A DNA stretch of 64,000 nt from Auanema rhodensis (lineage: Eukaryota > Nematoda > Chromadorea > Rhabditida > Rhabditidae): the NCBI GenBank assembly GCA_964057225.1, contig OZ059900.1:18119638-18183637 (forward strand), read 5' to 3'. Below the pieces are notes generated by a model that was not told the DNA's origin, did not search any database, and saw only the letters and a program-made list of their open reading frames with translations. Position numbers and translations under genes: made by a program. Below are positions 10,947 to 25,500 of this stretch, in pieces (the first letter of the stretch is position 1; the number at the start of each line of letters is the position of its first letter).

Positions 10947-13900
10947 AGCATTTTACATGCTGAACACTAGAAAAATACAAAAACACAGTATTTCCCATGA
11001 GAAATATTTTATTATGCTGGAAAACCAGTTTTTGGAAATTTCGCTGTAAACAAGGTTTTGACTTACGATTTCATGTGTTCAAACTCATGCAATGTCAATG
11101 AAACCCAGCTCAAAATTGTTCGTACAACGTCTAGTTCCACTTTCACGACAAAAAAACAGGGGTTAGAAAATTAAGGAAATTAGCATATTCTGAGGGCACG
11201 CCCCTTATGGCTAATATTGATTAAATCGATTTTTGTTCATATGAGTCGTCAAATGCAACGAATTTCAGCGTGTTACATACTAAAATGAAGCATTTTACAT
11301 GCTGAACACTAGAAAAATACAAAAACACAGTATTTCCCATGAGAAATATTTTATTATGCTGGAAAACCAGTTTTTGGAAATTTCGCTGTAAACAAGATTT
11401 TGACTTACAATTTCATGTGTTCAAACTCATGCAATGTCAATGAAACCTAGCTCAAAATTGTTCGTACAACGTCTAGTTCCACTTTCACGACAAAAAAACA
11501 GGGGTTAGAAAAGTAAGGAAATTAGCATATTCTGAGGGCACGCCCCTTATGGCTAATATTGATTAAATCGATTTTTGTTCATATGAGTCGTCAAATGCAA
11601 CGAATTTCAGCGTGTTACATACTAAAATGAAGCATTTTACATGCTGAACACTAGAAAAATACAAAAACACAGTATTTCCCATGAGAAATATTTTATTATG
11701 CTGGAAAACCAGTTTTTGAAAATTTCGCTGTAAACAAGGTTTTGACTTACGATTTCATGTGTTCAAACTCATGCAATGTCAATGAAACCTAGCTCAAAAT
11801 TGTTCCTACAACGTCTAGTTCCACTTTCACGACAAAAAAACAGGGGTTAGAAAATTAAGGAAATTAGCATATTCTGAGGGCACGCCCCTTATGGCTAATA
11901 TTGATTAAATCGATTTTTGTTCATATGAGTCGTCAAATGCAACGAATTTCAGCGTGTTACATACTAAAATGAAGCATTTTACATGCTGAACACTAGAAAA
12001 ATACAAAAACACAGTATTTCCCATGAGAAATATTTTATTATGCTGGAAAACCAGTTTTTGAAAATTTCGCTGTAAACAAGGTTTTGACTTACGATTTCAT
12101 GTGTTCAAACTCATGCAATGTCAATGAAACCTAGCTCAAAATTGTTCCTACAACGTCTAGTTCCACTTTCACGACAAAAAAACAGGGGTTAGAAAATTAA
12201 GGAAATTAGCATATTCTGAGGGCACGCCCTTTATGGCTAATATTGATTAAATCGATTTTTGTTCATATGAGTCGTCAAATGCAACGAATTTCAGCGTGTT
12301 ACATACTAAAATGAAGCATTTTACATGCTGAACACTAGAAAAATACAAAAACACAGTATTTCCCATGAGAAATATTTTATTATGCTGGAAAACCAGTTTT
12401 TGAAAATTTCGCTGTAAACAAGGTTTTGACTTACGATTTCATGTGTTCAAACTCATGCAATGTCAATGAAACCTAGCTCAAAATTGTTCCTACAACGTCT
12501 AGTTCCACTTTCACGACAAAAAAACAGGGGTTAGAAAATTAAGGAAATTAGCATATTCTGAGGGCACGCCCCTTATGGCTAATATTGATTAAATCGATTT
12601 TTGTTCATATGAGTCGTCAAATGCAACGAATTTCAGCGTGTTACATACTAAAATGAAGCATTTTACATGCTGAACACTAGAAAAATACAAAAACACAGTA
12701 TTTCCCATGAGAAATATTTTATTATGCTGGAAAACCAGTTTTTGGAAATTTCGCTGTAAACAAGGTTTTGACTTACGATTTCATGTGTTCAAACTCATGC
12801 AATGTCAATGAAACCTAGCTCAAAATTGTTCCTACAACGTCTAGTTCCACTTTCACGACAAAAAAACAGGGGTTAGAAAATTAAGGAAATTAGCATATTC
12901 TGAGGGCACGCCCTTTATGGCTAATATTGATTAAATCGATTTTTGTTCATATGAGTCGTCAAATGCAACGAATTTCAGCGTGTTACATACTAAAATGAAG
13001 CATTTCACATGCTGAACACTAGAAAAATACAAAAACACAGTATTTCCCATGAGAAATATTTTATTATGCTGGAAAACCAGTTTTTGGAAATTTCGCTGTA
13101 AACAAGGTTTTGACTTACGATTTCATGTGTTCAAACTCATGCAATGTCAATGAAACCTAGCTCAAAATTGTTCGTACAACGTCTAGTTCCACTTTCACGA
13201 CAAAAAAACAGGGGTTAGAAAATTAAGGAAATTAGCATATTCTGAGGGCACGCCCCTTATGGCTAATATTGATTAAATCGATTTTTGTTCATATGAGTCG
13301 TCAAATGCAACGAATTTCAGCGTGTTACATACTAAAATGAAGCATTTTACATGCTGAACACTAGAAAAATACAAAAACACAGTAATACCCATGAGAAATA
13401 TTTTATTATGCTGGAAAACCAGTTTTTGGAAATTTCGCTGTAAACAAGGTTTTGACTTACGATTTCATGTGTTCAAACTCATGCAATGTCAATGAAACCT
13501 AGCTCAAAATTGTTCGTACAACGTCTAGTTCCACTTTCACGACAAAAAAACAGGGGTTAGAAAATTAAGGAAATTAGCATATTCTGAGGGCACGCCCCTT
13601 ATGGCTAATATTGATTAAATCGATTTTTGTTCATATGAGTCGTCAAATGCAACGAATTTCAGCGTGTTACATACTAAAATGAAGCATTTTACATGCTGAA
13701 CACTAGAAAAATACAAAAACACAGTAATACCCATGAGAAATATTTTATTATGCTGGAAAACCAGTTTTTGGAAATTTCGCTGTAAACAAGGTTTTGACTT
13801 ACGATTTCATGTGTTCAAACTCATGCAATGTCAATGAAACCTAGCTCAAAATTGTTAATACAATGTCTAGTTCCACTTTCACGACAAAAAAACAGGGGTT

Positions 13901-14024
13901 AGAAAATTAAGGAAATTAGCATATTCTGAGGGCACGCCCCTTATGGCTAATATTGATTAAATCGATTTTTGTTCATATGAGTCGTCAAATGCAACGAATT
14001 TCAGCGTGTTACATACTAAAATAA
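10947..14024 (+). repeat. HOR family I, unit c (9-mer, 3078 bp)
   Basis: Matches unit b monomer for monomer over its first nine positions: 160C; 109A/121A/225G (11289); three 89A+176C with 258C, T, C; 176C+258T; 8C; 45A/47A; and 45A/47A + 175A/176A/182T ending in 341A (13683). It lacks the two extra monomers of unit b. Confidence 0.85.
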
Positions 14025-16760
14025 AGCATTTTACATGCTGAACACTAGAAAAATACAAAAACACAGTATTTCCCATGAGAAATATTTTATTATGCTGGAA
14101 AACCAGTTTTTGGAAATTTCGCTGTAAACAAGGTTTTGACTTACGATTTCATGTGTTCAAACTCATGCAATGTCAATGAAACCCAGCTCAAAATTGTTCG
14201 TACAACGTCTAGTTCCACTTTCACGACAAAAAAACAGGGGTTAGAAAATTAAGGAAATTAGCATATTCTGAGGGCACGCCCCTTATGGCTAATATTGATT
14301 AAATCGATTTTTGTTCATATGAGTCGTCAAATGCAACGAATTTCAGCGTGATACATACTAAAATGAAGCATTTTACATGCTGAACACTAGAAAAATACAA
14401 AAACACAGTATTTCCCATGAGAAATATTTTATTATGCTGGAAAACCAGTTTTTGGAAATTTCGCTGTAAACAAGATTTTGACTTACGATTTCATGTGTTC
14501 AAACTCATGCAATGTCAATGAAACCTAGCTCAAAATTGTTCGTACAACGTCTAGTTCCACTTTCACGACAAAAAAACAGGGGTTAGAAAAGTAAGGAAAT
14601 TAGCATATTCTGAGGGCACGCCCCTTATGGCTAATATTGATTAAATCGATTTTTGTTCATATGAGTCGTCAAATGCAACGAATTTCAGCGTGTTACATAC
14701 TAAAATGAAGCATTTTACATGCTGAACACTAGAAAAATAAAAAAACACAGTATTTCCCATGAGAAATATTTTATTATGCTGGAAAACCAGTTTTTGGAAA
14801 TTTCGCTGTAAACAAGATTTTGACTTACGATTTCATGTGTTCAAACTCATGCAATGTCAATGAAACCTAGCTCAAAATTGTTCGTACAACGTCTAGTTCC
14901 ACTTTCACGACAAAAAAACAGGGGTTAGAAAATTAAGGAAATTAGCATATTCTGAGGGCACGCCCCTTATGGCTAATATTGATTAAATCGATTTTTGTTC
15001 ATATGAGTCGTCAAATGCAACGAATTTCAGCGTGTTACATACTAAAATGAAGCATTTTACATGCTGAACACTAGAAAAATACAAAAACACAGTATTTCCC
15101 ATGAGAAATATTTTATTATGCTGGAAAACCAGTTTTTGAAAATTTCGCTGTAAACAAGGTTTTGACTTACGATTTCATGTGTTCAAACTCATGCAATGTC
15201 AATGAAACCTAGCTCAAAATTGTTCCTACAACGTCTAGTTCCACTTTCACGACAAAAAAACAGGGGTTAGAAAATTAAGGAAATTAGCATATTCTGAGGG
15301 CACGCCCTTTATGGCTAATATTGATTAAATCGATTTTTGTTCATATGAGTCGTCAAATGCAACGAATTTCAGCGTGTTACATACTAAAATGAAGCATTTT
15401 ACATGCTGAACACTAGAAAAATACAAAAACACAGTATTTCCCATGAGAAATATTTTATTATGCTGGAAAACCAGTTTTTGGAAATTTCGCTGTAAACAAG
15501 GTTTTGACTTACGATTTCATGTGTTCAAACTCATGCAATGTCAATGAAACCTAGCTCAAAATTGTTCGTACAACGTCTAGTTCCACTTTCACGACAAAAA
15601 AACAGGGGTTAGAAAATTAAGGAAATTAGCATATTCTGAGGGCACGCCCCTTATGGCTAATATTGATTAAATCGATTTTTGTTCATATGAGTCGTCAAAT
15701 GCAACGAATTTCAGCGTGTTACGTACTAAAATGAAGCATTTCACATGCTGAACACTAGAAAAATACAAAAACACAGTATTTCCCATGAGAAATATTTTAT
15801 TATGCTGGAAAACCAGTTTTTGGAAATTTCGCTGTAAACAAGGTTTTGACTTACGATTTCATGTGTTCAAACTCATGCAGTGTCAATGAAACCTAGCTCA
15901 AAATTGTTCCTACAACGTCTAGTTCCACTTTCACGACAAAAAAACAGGGGTTAGAAAATTAAGGAAATTAGCATATTCTGAGGGCACGCCCTTTATGGCT
16001 AATATTGATTAAATCGATTTTTGTTCATATGAGTCGTCAAATGCAACGAATTTCAGCGTGTTACATACTAAAATGAAGCATTTCACATGCTGAACACTAG
16101 AAAAATACAAAAACACAGTATTTCCCATGAGAAATATTTTATTATGCTGGAAAACCAGTTTTTGGAAATTTCGCTGTAAACAAGGTTTTGACTTACGATT
16201 TCATGTGTTCAAACTCATGCAATGTCAATGAAACCTAGCTCAAAATTGTTCGTACAACGTCTAGTTCCACTTTCACGACAAAAAAACAGGGGTTAGAAAA
16301 TTAAGGAAATTAGCATATTCTGAGGGCACGCCCCTTATGGCTAATATTGATTAAATCGATTTTTGTTTATATGAGTCGTCAAATGCAACGAATTTCAGCG
16401 TGTTACATACTAAAATTAAGCATTTTACATGCTGAACACTAGAAAAATACAAAAACACAGTAATACCCATGAGAAATATTTTATTATGCTGGAAAACCAG
16501 TTTTTGGAAATTTCGCTGTAAACAAGGTTTTGACTTACGATTTCATGTGTTCAAACTCATGCAATGTCAATGAAACCTAGCTCAAAATTGTTCGTACAAC
16601 GTCTAGTTCCACTTTCACGACAAAAAAACAGGGGTTAGAAAATTAAGGAAATTAGCATATTCTGAGGGCACGCCCCTTATGGCTAATATTGATTAAATCG
16701 ATTTTTGTTCATATGAGTCGTCAAATGCAACGAATTTCAGCGTGTTACATACTAAAATGA
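14025..16760 (+). repeat. HOR family I, unit d (8-mer, rearranged)
   Basis: Starts like the other units: 160C (14025), then 109A+225G without 121A (14367). It continues with a second 109A monomer lacking 225G (14709), one 89A+176C+258T (15051), a plain monomer ending in 331G (15393), 8C+176C+258T (15735), 8C ending in 341T (16077) and 45A/47A (16419). Units b and c have three 89A monomers; here one remains. It is the last 89A monomer before 33861, so this unit marks the edge of family I. Confidence 0.75.
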
Positions 16761-18127
16761 AGCATTTTACATGCTGAACACTAGAAAAATACAAAAACAC
16801 AGTATTTCCCATGAGAAATATTTTATTATGCTGGAAAACCAGTTTTTGGAAATTTCGCTGTAAACAAGGTTTTGACTTACGATTTCATGTGTTCAAACTC
16901 ATGCAATGTCAATGAAACCTAGCTCAAAATTGTTCGTACAACGTCTAGTTCCACTTTCACGACAAAAAAACAGGGGTTAGAAAATTAAGGAAATTAGCAT
17001 ATTCTGAGAGCACGCCCTTTATGGCTAATATTGATTAAATCGATTTTTGTTCATATGAGTCGTCAAATGCAACGAATTTCAGCGTGTTACATACTAAAAT
17101 GAAGCATTTTACATGCTGAACGCTAGAAAAATACAAAAACACAGTATTACCCATGAGAAATATTTTATTATGCTGGAAAACCAGTTTTTGGAAATTTCGC
17201 TGTAAACAAGGTTTTGACTTACGATTTCATGTGTTCAAACTCATGCAATGTCAATGAAACCTAGCTCAAAATTGTTCCTACAACGTCTAGTTCCACTTTC
17301 ACGACAAAAAAACAGGGGTTAGAAAATTAAGGAAATTAGCATATTCTGAGGGCACGCCCCTTATGGCTAATATTGATTAAATCGATTTTTGTTCATATGA
17401 GTCGTCAAATGCAACGAATTTCAGCGTGTTACATACTAAAATGAAGCATTTTGTATGCTGAACACTAGAAAAATACAAAAACATAGTGTTTCCCATGAGA
17501 AATATTTTATTATGCTGGAAAACCAGTTTTTGGAAATTTCGCTGTAAACAAGGTTTTGACTTACGATTTCATGTGTTCAAACTCATGCAATGTCAATGAA
17601 ACCTAGCTCAAAATTGTTCCTACAACGTCTAGTTCCACTTTCACGACAAAAAAACAGGGGTTAGAAAATTAAGGAAATTAGCATATTCTGAGGGCACGCC
17701 CTTTATGGCTAATATTGATTAAATCGATTTTTGTTCATATGAGTCGTCAAATGCAACGAATTTCAGCGTGTTACATACTAAAATGAAGCATTTCACATGC
17801 TGAACACTAGAAAAATACAAAACACAGTATTTCCCATGAGAAATATTTTATTATGCTGGAAAACCAGTTTTTGGAAATTTCGCTGTAAACAAGGTTTTGA
17901 CTTACGATTTCATGTGTTCAAACTCATGCAATGTCAATGAAACCTAGCTCAAAATTGTTCGTACAACGTCTAGTTCCACTTTCACGACAAAAAAACAGGG
18001 GTTAGAAAATTAAGGAAATTAGCATATTCTGAGGGCACGCCCCTTATGGCTAATATTGATTAAATCGATTTTTGTTCATATGAGTCGTCAAATGCAACGA
18101 ATTTCAGCGTGTTACATACTAAAATTA
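16761..18127 (+). repeat. HOR family II, first short unit (one dimer copy)
   Basis: 249A+258T (16761), 20G+47A+176C (17103), 9G/10T+40T+176C+258T (17445), then an 8C monomer of 341 bp ending in 341T (17787). With the 45A/47A monomer just upstream (16419), this is the shortest form of family II, with a single copy of the 249A / 20G dimer. Confidence 0.75.
17787..18127 (+). repeat. 341 bp monomer (single A deletion)
   Basis: The A run near monomer position 34 reads ATACAAAACAC, one A shorter than usual, giving the only 341 bp monomer in the window. It also carries 8C and 341T. Confidence 0.85.
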
Positions 18128-20521
18128 AGCATTTTACATGCTGAACACTAGAAAAATACAAAAACACAGTAATACCCATGAGAAATATTTTATTATGCTG
18201 GAAAACCAGTTTTTGGAAATTTCGCTGTAAACAAGGTTTTGACTTACGATTTCATGTGTTCAAACTCATGCAATGTCAATGAAACCTAGCTCAAAATTGT
18301 TCGTACAACGTCTAGTTCCACTTTCACGACAAAAAAACAGGGGTTAGAAAATTAAGGAAATTAGCATATTCTGAGGGCACGCCCCTTATGGCTAATATTG
18401 ATTAAATCGATTTTTGTTCATATGAGTCGTCAAATGCAAAGAATTTCAGCGTGTTACATACTAAAATGAAGCATTTTACATGCTGAACACTAGAAAAATA
18501 CAAAAACACAGTATTTCCCATGAGAAATATTTTATTATGCTGGAAAACCAGTTTTTGGAAATTTCGCTGTAAACAAGGTTTTGACTTACGATTTCATGTG
18601 TTCAAACTCATGCAATGTCAATGAAACCTAGCTCAAAATTGTTCGTACAACGTCTAGTTCCACTTTCACGACAAAAAAACAGGGGTTAGAAAATTAAGGA
18701 AATTAGCATATTCTGAGGGCACGCCCCTTATGGCTAATATTGATTAAATCGATTTTTGTTCATATGAGTCGTCAAATGCAACGAATTTCAGCGTGTTACA
18801 TACTAAAATGAAGCATTTTACATGCTGAACACTAGAAAAATACAAAAACACAGTATTTCCCATGAGAAATATTTTATTATGCTGGAAAACCAGTTTTTGG
18901 AAATTTCGCTGTAAACAAGGTTTTGACTTACGATTTCATGTGTTCAAACTCATGCAATGTCAATGAAACCTAGCTCAAAATTGTTCGTACAACGTCTAGT
19001 TCCACTTTCACGACAAAAAAACAGGGGTTAGAAAATTAAGGAAATTAGCATATTCTGAGAGCACGCCCTTTATGGCTAATATTGATTAAATCGATTTTTG
19101 TTCATATGAGTCGTCAAATGCAACGAATTTCAGCGTGTTACATACTAAAATGAAGCATTTTACATGCTGAACGCTAGAAAAATACAAAAACACAGTATTA
19201 CCCATGAGAAATATTTTATTATGCTGGAAAACCAGTTTTTGGAAATTTCGCTGTAAACAAGGTTTTGACTTACGATTTCATGTGTTCAAACTCATGCAAT
19301 GTCAATGAAACCTAGCTCAAAATTGTTCGTACAACGTCTAGTTCCACTTTCACGACAAAAAAACAGGGGTTAGAAAATTAAGGAAATTAGCATATTCTGA
19401 GGGCACGCCCCTTATGGCTAATATTGATTAAATCGATTTTTGTTCATATGAGTCGTCAAATGCAACGAATTTCAGCGTGTTACATACTAAAATGAAGCAT
19501 TTTACATGCTGAACACTAGAAAAATACAAAAACACAGTATTTCCCATGAGAAATATTTTATTATGCTGGAAAACCAGTTTTTGGAAATTTCGCTGTAAAC
19601 AAGGTTTTGACTTACGATTTCATGTGTTCAAACTCATGCAATGTCAATGAAACCTAGCTCAAAATTGTTCGTACAACGTCTAGTTCCACTTTCACGACAA
19701 AAAAACAGGGGTTAGAAAATTAAGGAAATTAGCATATTCTGAGAGCACGCCCTTTATGGCTAATATTGATTAAATCGATTTTTGTTCATATGAGTCGTCA
19801 AATGCAACGAATTTCAGCGTGTTACATACTAAAATGAAGCATTTTACATGCTGAACGCTAGAAAAATACAAAAACACAGTATTACCCATGAGAAATATTT
19901 TATTATGCTGGAAAACCAGTTTTTGGAAATTTCGCTGTAAACAAGGTTTTGACTTACGATTTCATGTGTTCAAACTCATGCAATGTCAATGAAACCTAGC
20001 TCAAAATTGTTCCTACAACGTCTAGTTCCACTTTCACGACAAAAAAACAGGGGTTAGAAAATTAAGGAAATTAGCATATTCTGAGGGCACGCCCCTTATG
20101 GCTAATATTGATTAAATCGATTTTTGTTCATATGAGTCGTCAAATGCAACGAATTTCAGCGTGTTACATACTAAAATGAAGCATTTTGTATGCTGAACAC
20201 TAGAAAAATACAAAAACATAGTATTTCCCATGAGAAATATTTTATTATGCTGGAAAACCAGTTTTTGGAAATTTCGCTGTAAACAAGGTTTTGACTTACG
20301 ATTTCATGTGTTCAAACTCATGCAATGTCAATGAAACCTAGCTCAAAATTGTTCGTACAACGTCTAGTTCCACTTTCACGACAAAAAAACAGGGGTTAGA
20401 AAATTAAGGAAATTAGCATATTCTGAGGGCACGCCCCTTATGGCTAATATTGATTAAATCGATTTTTGTTCATATGAGTCGTCAAATGCAACGAATTTCA
20501 GCGTGTTACATACTAAAATTA
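18128..20521 (+). repeat. HOR family II, unit a (7-mer, 2394 bp)
   Basis: 45A/47A with private AAAGAATTT (18128); plain (18470); 249A+258T (18812); 20G+47A (19154); 249A+258T (19496); 20G+47A+176C (19838); 9G/10T+40T ending in 341T (20180). Two copies of the 249A / 20G dimer are present; the second differs from the first by 176C. Confidence 0.8.
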
Positions 20522-22573
20522 AGCATTTTACATGCTGAACACTAGAAAAATACAAAAACACAGTAATACCCATGAGAAATATTTTATTATGCTGGAAAAC
20601 CAGTTTTTGGAAATTTCGCTGTAAACAAGGTTTTGACTTACGATTTCATGTGTTCAAACTCATGCAATGTCAATGAAACCTAGCTCAAAATTGTTCGTAC
20701 AACGTCTAGTTCCACTTTCACGACAAAAAAACAGGGGTTAGAAAATTAAGGAAATTAGCATATTCTGAGGGCACGCCCCTCATGGCTAATATTGATTAAA
20801 TCGATTTTTGTTCATATGAGTCGTCAAATGCAACGAATTTCAGCGTGTTACATACTAAAATGAAGCATTTTACATGCTGAACACTAGAAAAATACAAAAA
20901 CACAGTATTTCCCATGAGAAATATTTTATTATGCTGGAAAACCAGTTTTTGGAAATTTCGCTGTAAACAAGGTTTTGACTTACGATTTCATGTGTTCAAA
21001 CTCATGCAATGTCAATGAAACCTAGCTCAAAATTGTTCGTACAACGTCTAGTTCCACTTTCACGACAAAAAAACAGGGGTTAGAAAATTAAGGAAATTAG
21101 CATATTCTGAGAGCACGCCCTTTATGGCTAATATTGATTAAATCGATTTTTGTTCATATGAGTCGTCAAATGCAACGAATTTCAGCGTGTTACATACTAA
21201 AATGAAGCATTTTACATGCTGAACGCTAGAAAAATACAAAAACACAGTATTACCCATGAGAAATATTTTATTATGCTGGAAAACCAGTTTTTGGAAATTT
21301 CGCTGTAAACAAGGTTTTGACTTACGATTTCATGTGTTCAAACTCATGCAATGTCAATGAAACCTAGCTCAAAATTGTTCGTACAACGTCTAGTTCCACT
21401 TTCACGACAAAAAAACAGGGGTTAGAAAATTAAGGAAATTAGCATATTCTGAGGGCACGCCCCTTATGGCTAATATTGATTAAATCGATTTTTGTTCATA
21501 TGAGTCGTCAAATGCAACGAATTTCAGCGTGTTACATACTAAAATGAAGCATTTTACATGCTGAACACTAGAAAAATACAAAAACACAGTATTTCCCATG
21601 AGAAATATTTTATTATGCTGGAAAACCAGTTTTTGGAAATTTCGCTGTAAACAAGGTTTTGACTTACGATTTCATGTGTTCAAACTCATGCAATGTCAAT
21701 GAAACCTAGCTCAAAATTGTTCGTACAACGTCTAGTTCCACTTTCACGACAAAAAAACAGGGGTTAGAAAATTAAGGAAATTAGCATATTCTGAGAGCAC
21801 GCCCTTTATGGCTAATATTGATTAAATCGATTTTTGTTCATATGAGTCGTCAAATGCAACGAATTTCAGCGTGTTACATACTAAAATGAAGCATTTTACA
21901 TGCTGAACGCTAGAAAAATACAAAAACACAGTATTACCCATGAGAAATATTTTATTATGCTGGAAAACCAGTTTTTGGAAATTTCGCTGTAAACAAGGTT
22001 TTGACTTACGATTTCATGTGTTCAAACTCATGCAATGTCAATGAAACCTAGCTCAAAATTGTTCCTACAACGTCTAGTTCCACTTTCACGACAAAAAAAC
22101 AGGGGTTAGAAAATTAAGGAAATTAGCATATTCTGAGGGCACGCCCCTTATGGCTAATATTGATTAAATCGATTTTTGTTCATATGAGTCGTCAAATGCA
22201 ACGAATTTCAGCGTGTTACATACTAAAATGAAGCATTTTGTATGCTGAACACTAGAAAAATACAAAAACATAGTATTTCCCATGAGAAATATTTTATTAT
22301 GCTGGAAAACCAGTTTTTGGAAATTTCGCTGTAAACAAGGTTTTGACTTACGATTTCATGTGTTCAAACTCATGCAATGTCAATGAAACCTAGCTCAAAA
22401 TTGTTCGTGCAACGTCTAGTTCCACTTTCACGACAAAAAAACAGGGGTTAGAAAATTAAGGAAATTAGCATATTCTGAGGGCACGCCCCTTATGGCTAAT
22501 ATTGATTAAATCGATTTTTGTTCATATGAGTCGTCAAATGCAACGAATTTCAGCGTGTTACATACTAAAATAA
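20522..22573 (+). repeat. HOR family II, unit b (6-mer, 2052 bp)
   Basis: 45A/47A with rare allele 260C (CCCCTCATGG, 20522); 249A+258T; 20G+47A; 249A+258T; 20G+47A+176C; 9G/10T+40T ending in 341A (22232, also private TTCGTGC). It equals unit a without the plain second monomer. The 260C mark is shared with the unit at 25995. Confidence 0.85.
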
Positions 22574-25500
22574 AGCATTTTACATGCTGAACACTAGAAA
22601 AATACAAAAACACAGTATTTCCCATGAGAAATATTTTATTATGCTGGAAAACCAGTTTTTGGAAATTTCGCTGTAAACAAGGTTTTGACTTACGATTTCA
22701 TGTGTTCAAACTCATGCAATGTCAATGAAACCTAGCTCAAAATTGTTCGTACAACGTCTAGTTCCACTTTCACGACAAAAAAACAGGGGTTAGAAAATTA
22801 AGGAAATTAGCATATTCTGAGGGCACGCCCTTTATGGCTAATATTGATTAAATCGATTTTTGTTCATATGAGTCGTCAAATGCAACGAATTTCAGCGTGT
22901 TACATACTAAAATGAAGCATTTTACATGCTGAACGCTAGAAAAATACAAAAACACAGTATTTCCCATGAGAAATATTTTATTATGCTGGAAAACCAGTTT
23001 TTGGAAATTTCGCTGTAAACAAGGTTTTGACTTACGATTTCATGTGTTCAAACTCATGCAATGTCAATGAAACCTAGCTCAAAATTGTTCCTACAACGTC
23101 TAGTTCCACTTTCACGACAAAAAAACAGGGGTTAGAAAATTAAGGAAATTAGCATATTCTGAGGGCACGCCCCTTATGGCCAATATTGATTAAATCGATT
23201 TTTGTTCATATGAGTCGTCAAATGCAACGAATTTCAGCGTGTTACATACTAAAATGAAGCATTTTACATGCTGAACACTAGAAAAATACAAAAACACAGT
23301 ATTTCCCATGAGAAATATTTTATTATGCTGGAAAACCAGTTTTTGGAAATTTCGCTGTAAACAAGGTTTTGACTTACGATTTCATGTGTTCAAACTCATG
23401 CAATGTCAATGAAACCTAGCTCAAAATTGTTCGTACAACGTCTAGTTCCACTTTCACGACAAAAAAACAGGGGTTAGAAAATTAAGGAAATTAGCATATT
23501 CTGAGGGCACGCCCCTTATGGCTAATATTGATTAAATCGATTTTTGTTCATATGAGTCGTCAAATGCAACGAATTTCAGCGTGTCACATACTAAAATGAA
23601 GCATTTTACATGCTGAACGCTAGAAAAATACAAAAACACAGTATTTCCCATGAGAAATATTTTATTATGCTGGAAAACCAGTTTTTGGAAATTTCGCTGT
23701 AAACAAGGTTTTGACTTACGATTTCATGTGTTCAAACTCATGCAATGTCAATGAAACCTAGCTCAAAATTGTTCGTACAACGTCTAGTTCCACTTTCACG
23801 ACAAAAAAACAGGGGTTAGAAAATTAAGGAATTTAGCATATTCTGAGAGCACGCCCTTTATGGCTAATATTGATTAAATCGATTTTTGTTCATATGAGTC
23901 GTCAAATGCAACGAATTTCAGCATGTTACATACTAAAATGAAGCATTTTACATGCTGAACGCTAGAAAAATACAAAAACACAGTATTACCCATGAGAAAT
24001 ATTTTATTATGCTGGAAAACCAGTTTTTGGAAATTTCGCTGTAAACAAGGTTTTGACTTACGATTTCATGTGTTCAAACTCATGCAATGTCAATGAAACC
24101 TAGCTCAAAATTGTTCCTACAACGTCTAGTTCCACTTTCACGACAAAAAAACAGGGGTTAGAAAATTAAGGAAATTAGCATATTCTGAGGGCACGCCCTT
24201 TATGGCTAATATTGATTAAATCGATTTTTGTTCATATGAGTCGTCAAATGCAACGAATTTCAGCGTGTTACATACTAAAATGAAACATTTTACATGCTGA
24301 ACGCTAGAAAAATACAAAAACACAGTATTTCCCATGAGAAATATTTTATTATGCTGGAAAACCAGTTTTTGGAAATTTCGCTGTAAACAAGGTTTTGACT
24401 TACGATTTCATGTGTTCAAACTCATGCAATGTCAATGAAACCTAGCTCAAAATTGTTCCTACAACGTCTAGTTCCACTTTCACGACAAAAAAACAGGGGT
24501 TAGAAAATTAAGGAAATTAGCATATTCTGAGGGCACGCCCCTTATGGCTAATATTGATTAAATCGATTTTTGTTCATATGAGTCGTCAAATGCAACGAAT
24601 TTCAGCGTGTTACATACTAAAATGAAGCATTTTACATGCTGAACACTAGAAAAATACAAAAACACAGTATTTCCCATGAGAAATATTTTATTATGCTGGA
24701 AAACCAGTTTTTGGAAATTTCGCTGTAAACAAGGTTTTGACTTACGATTTCATGTGTTCAAACTCATGCAATGTCAATGAAACCTAGCTCAAAATTGTTC
24801 GTACAACGTCTAGTTCCACTTTCACGACAAAAAAACAGGGGTTAGAAAATTAAGGAAATTAGCATATTCTGAGGGCACGCCCCTTATGGCTAATATTGAT
24901 TAAATCGATTTTTGTTCATATGAGTCGTCAAATGCAACGAATTTCAGCGTGTCACATACTAAAATGAAGCATTTTACATGCTGAACGCTAGAAAAATACA
25001 AAAACACAGTATTTCCCATGAGAAATATTTTATTATGCTGGAAAACCAGTTTTTGGAAATTTCGCTGTAAACAAGGTTTTGACTTACGATTTCATGTGTT
25101 CAAACTCATGCAATGTCAATGAAACCTAGCTCAAAATTGTTCCTACAACGTCTAGTTCCACTTTCACGACAAAAAAACAGGGGTTAGAAAATTAAGGAAA
25201 TTAGCATATTCTGAGAGCACGCCCTTTATGGCTAATATTGATTAAATCGATTTTTGTTCATATGAGTCGTCAAATGCAACGAATTTCAGCGTGTTACATA
25301 CTAAAATGAAGCATTTTACATGCTGAACACTAGAAAAATACAAAAACATAGTATTTCCCATGAGAAATATTTTATTATGCTGGAAAACCAGTTTTTGGAA
25401 ATTTCGCTGTAAACAAGGTTTTGACTTACGATTTCATGTGTTCAAACTCATGCAATGTCAATGAAACCTAGCTCAAAATTGTTCCTACAACGTCTAGTTC

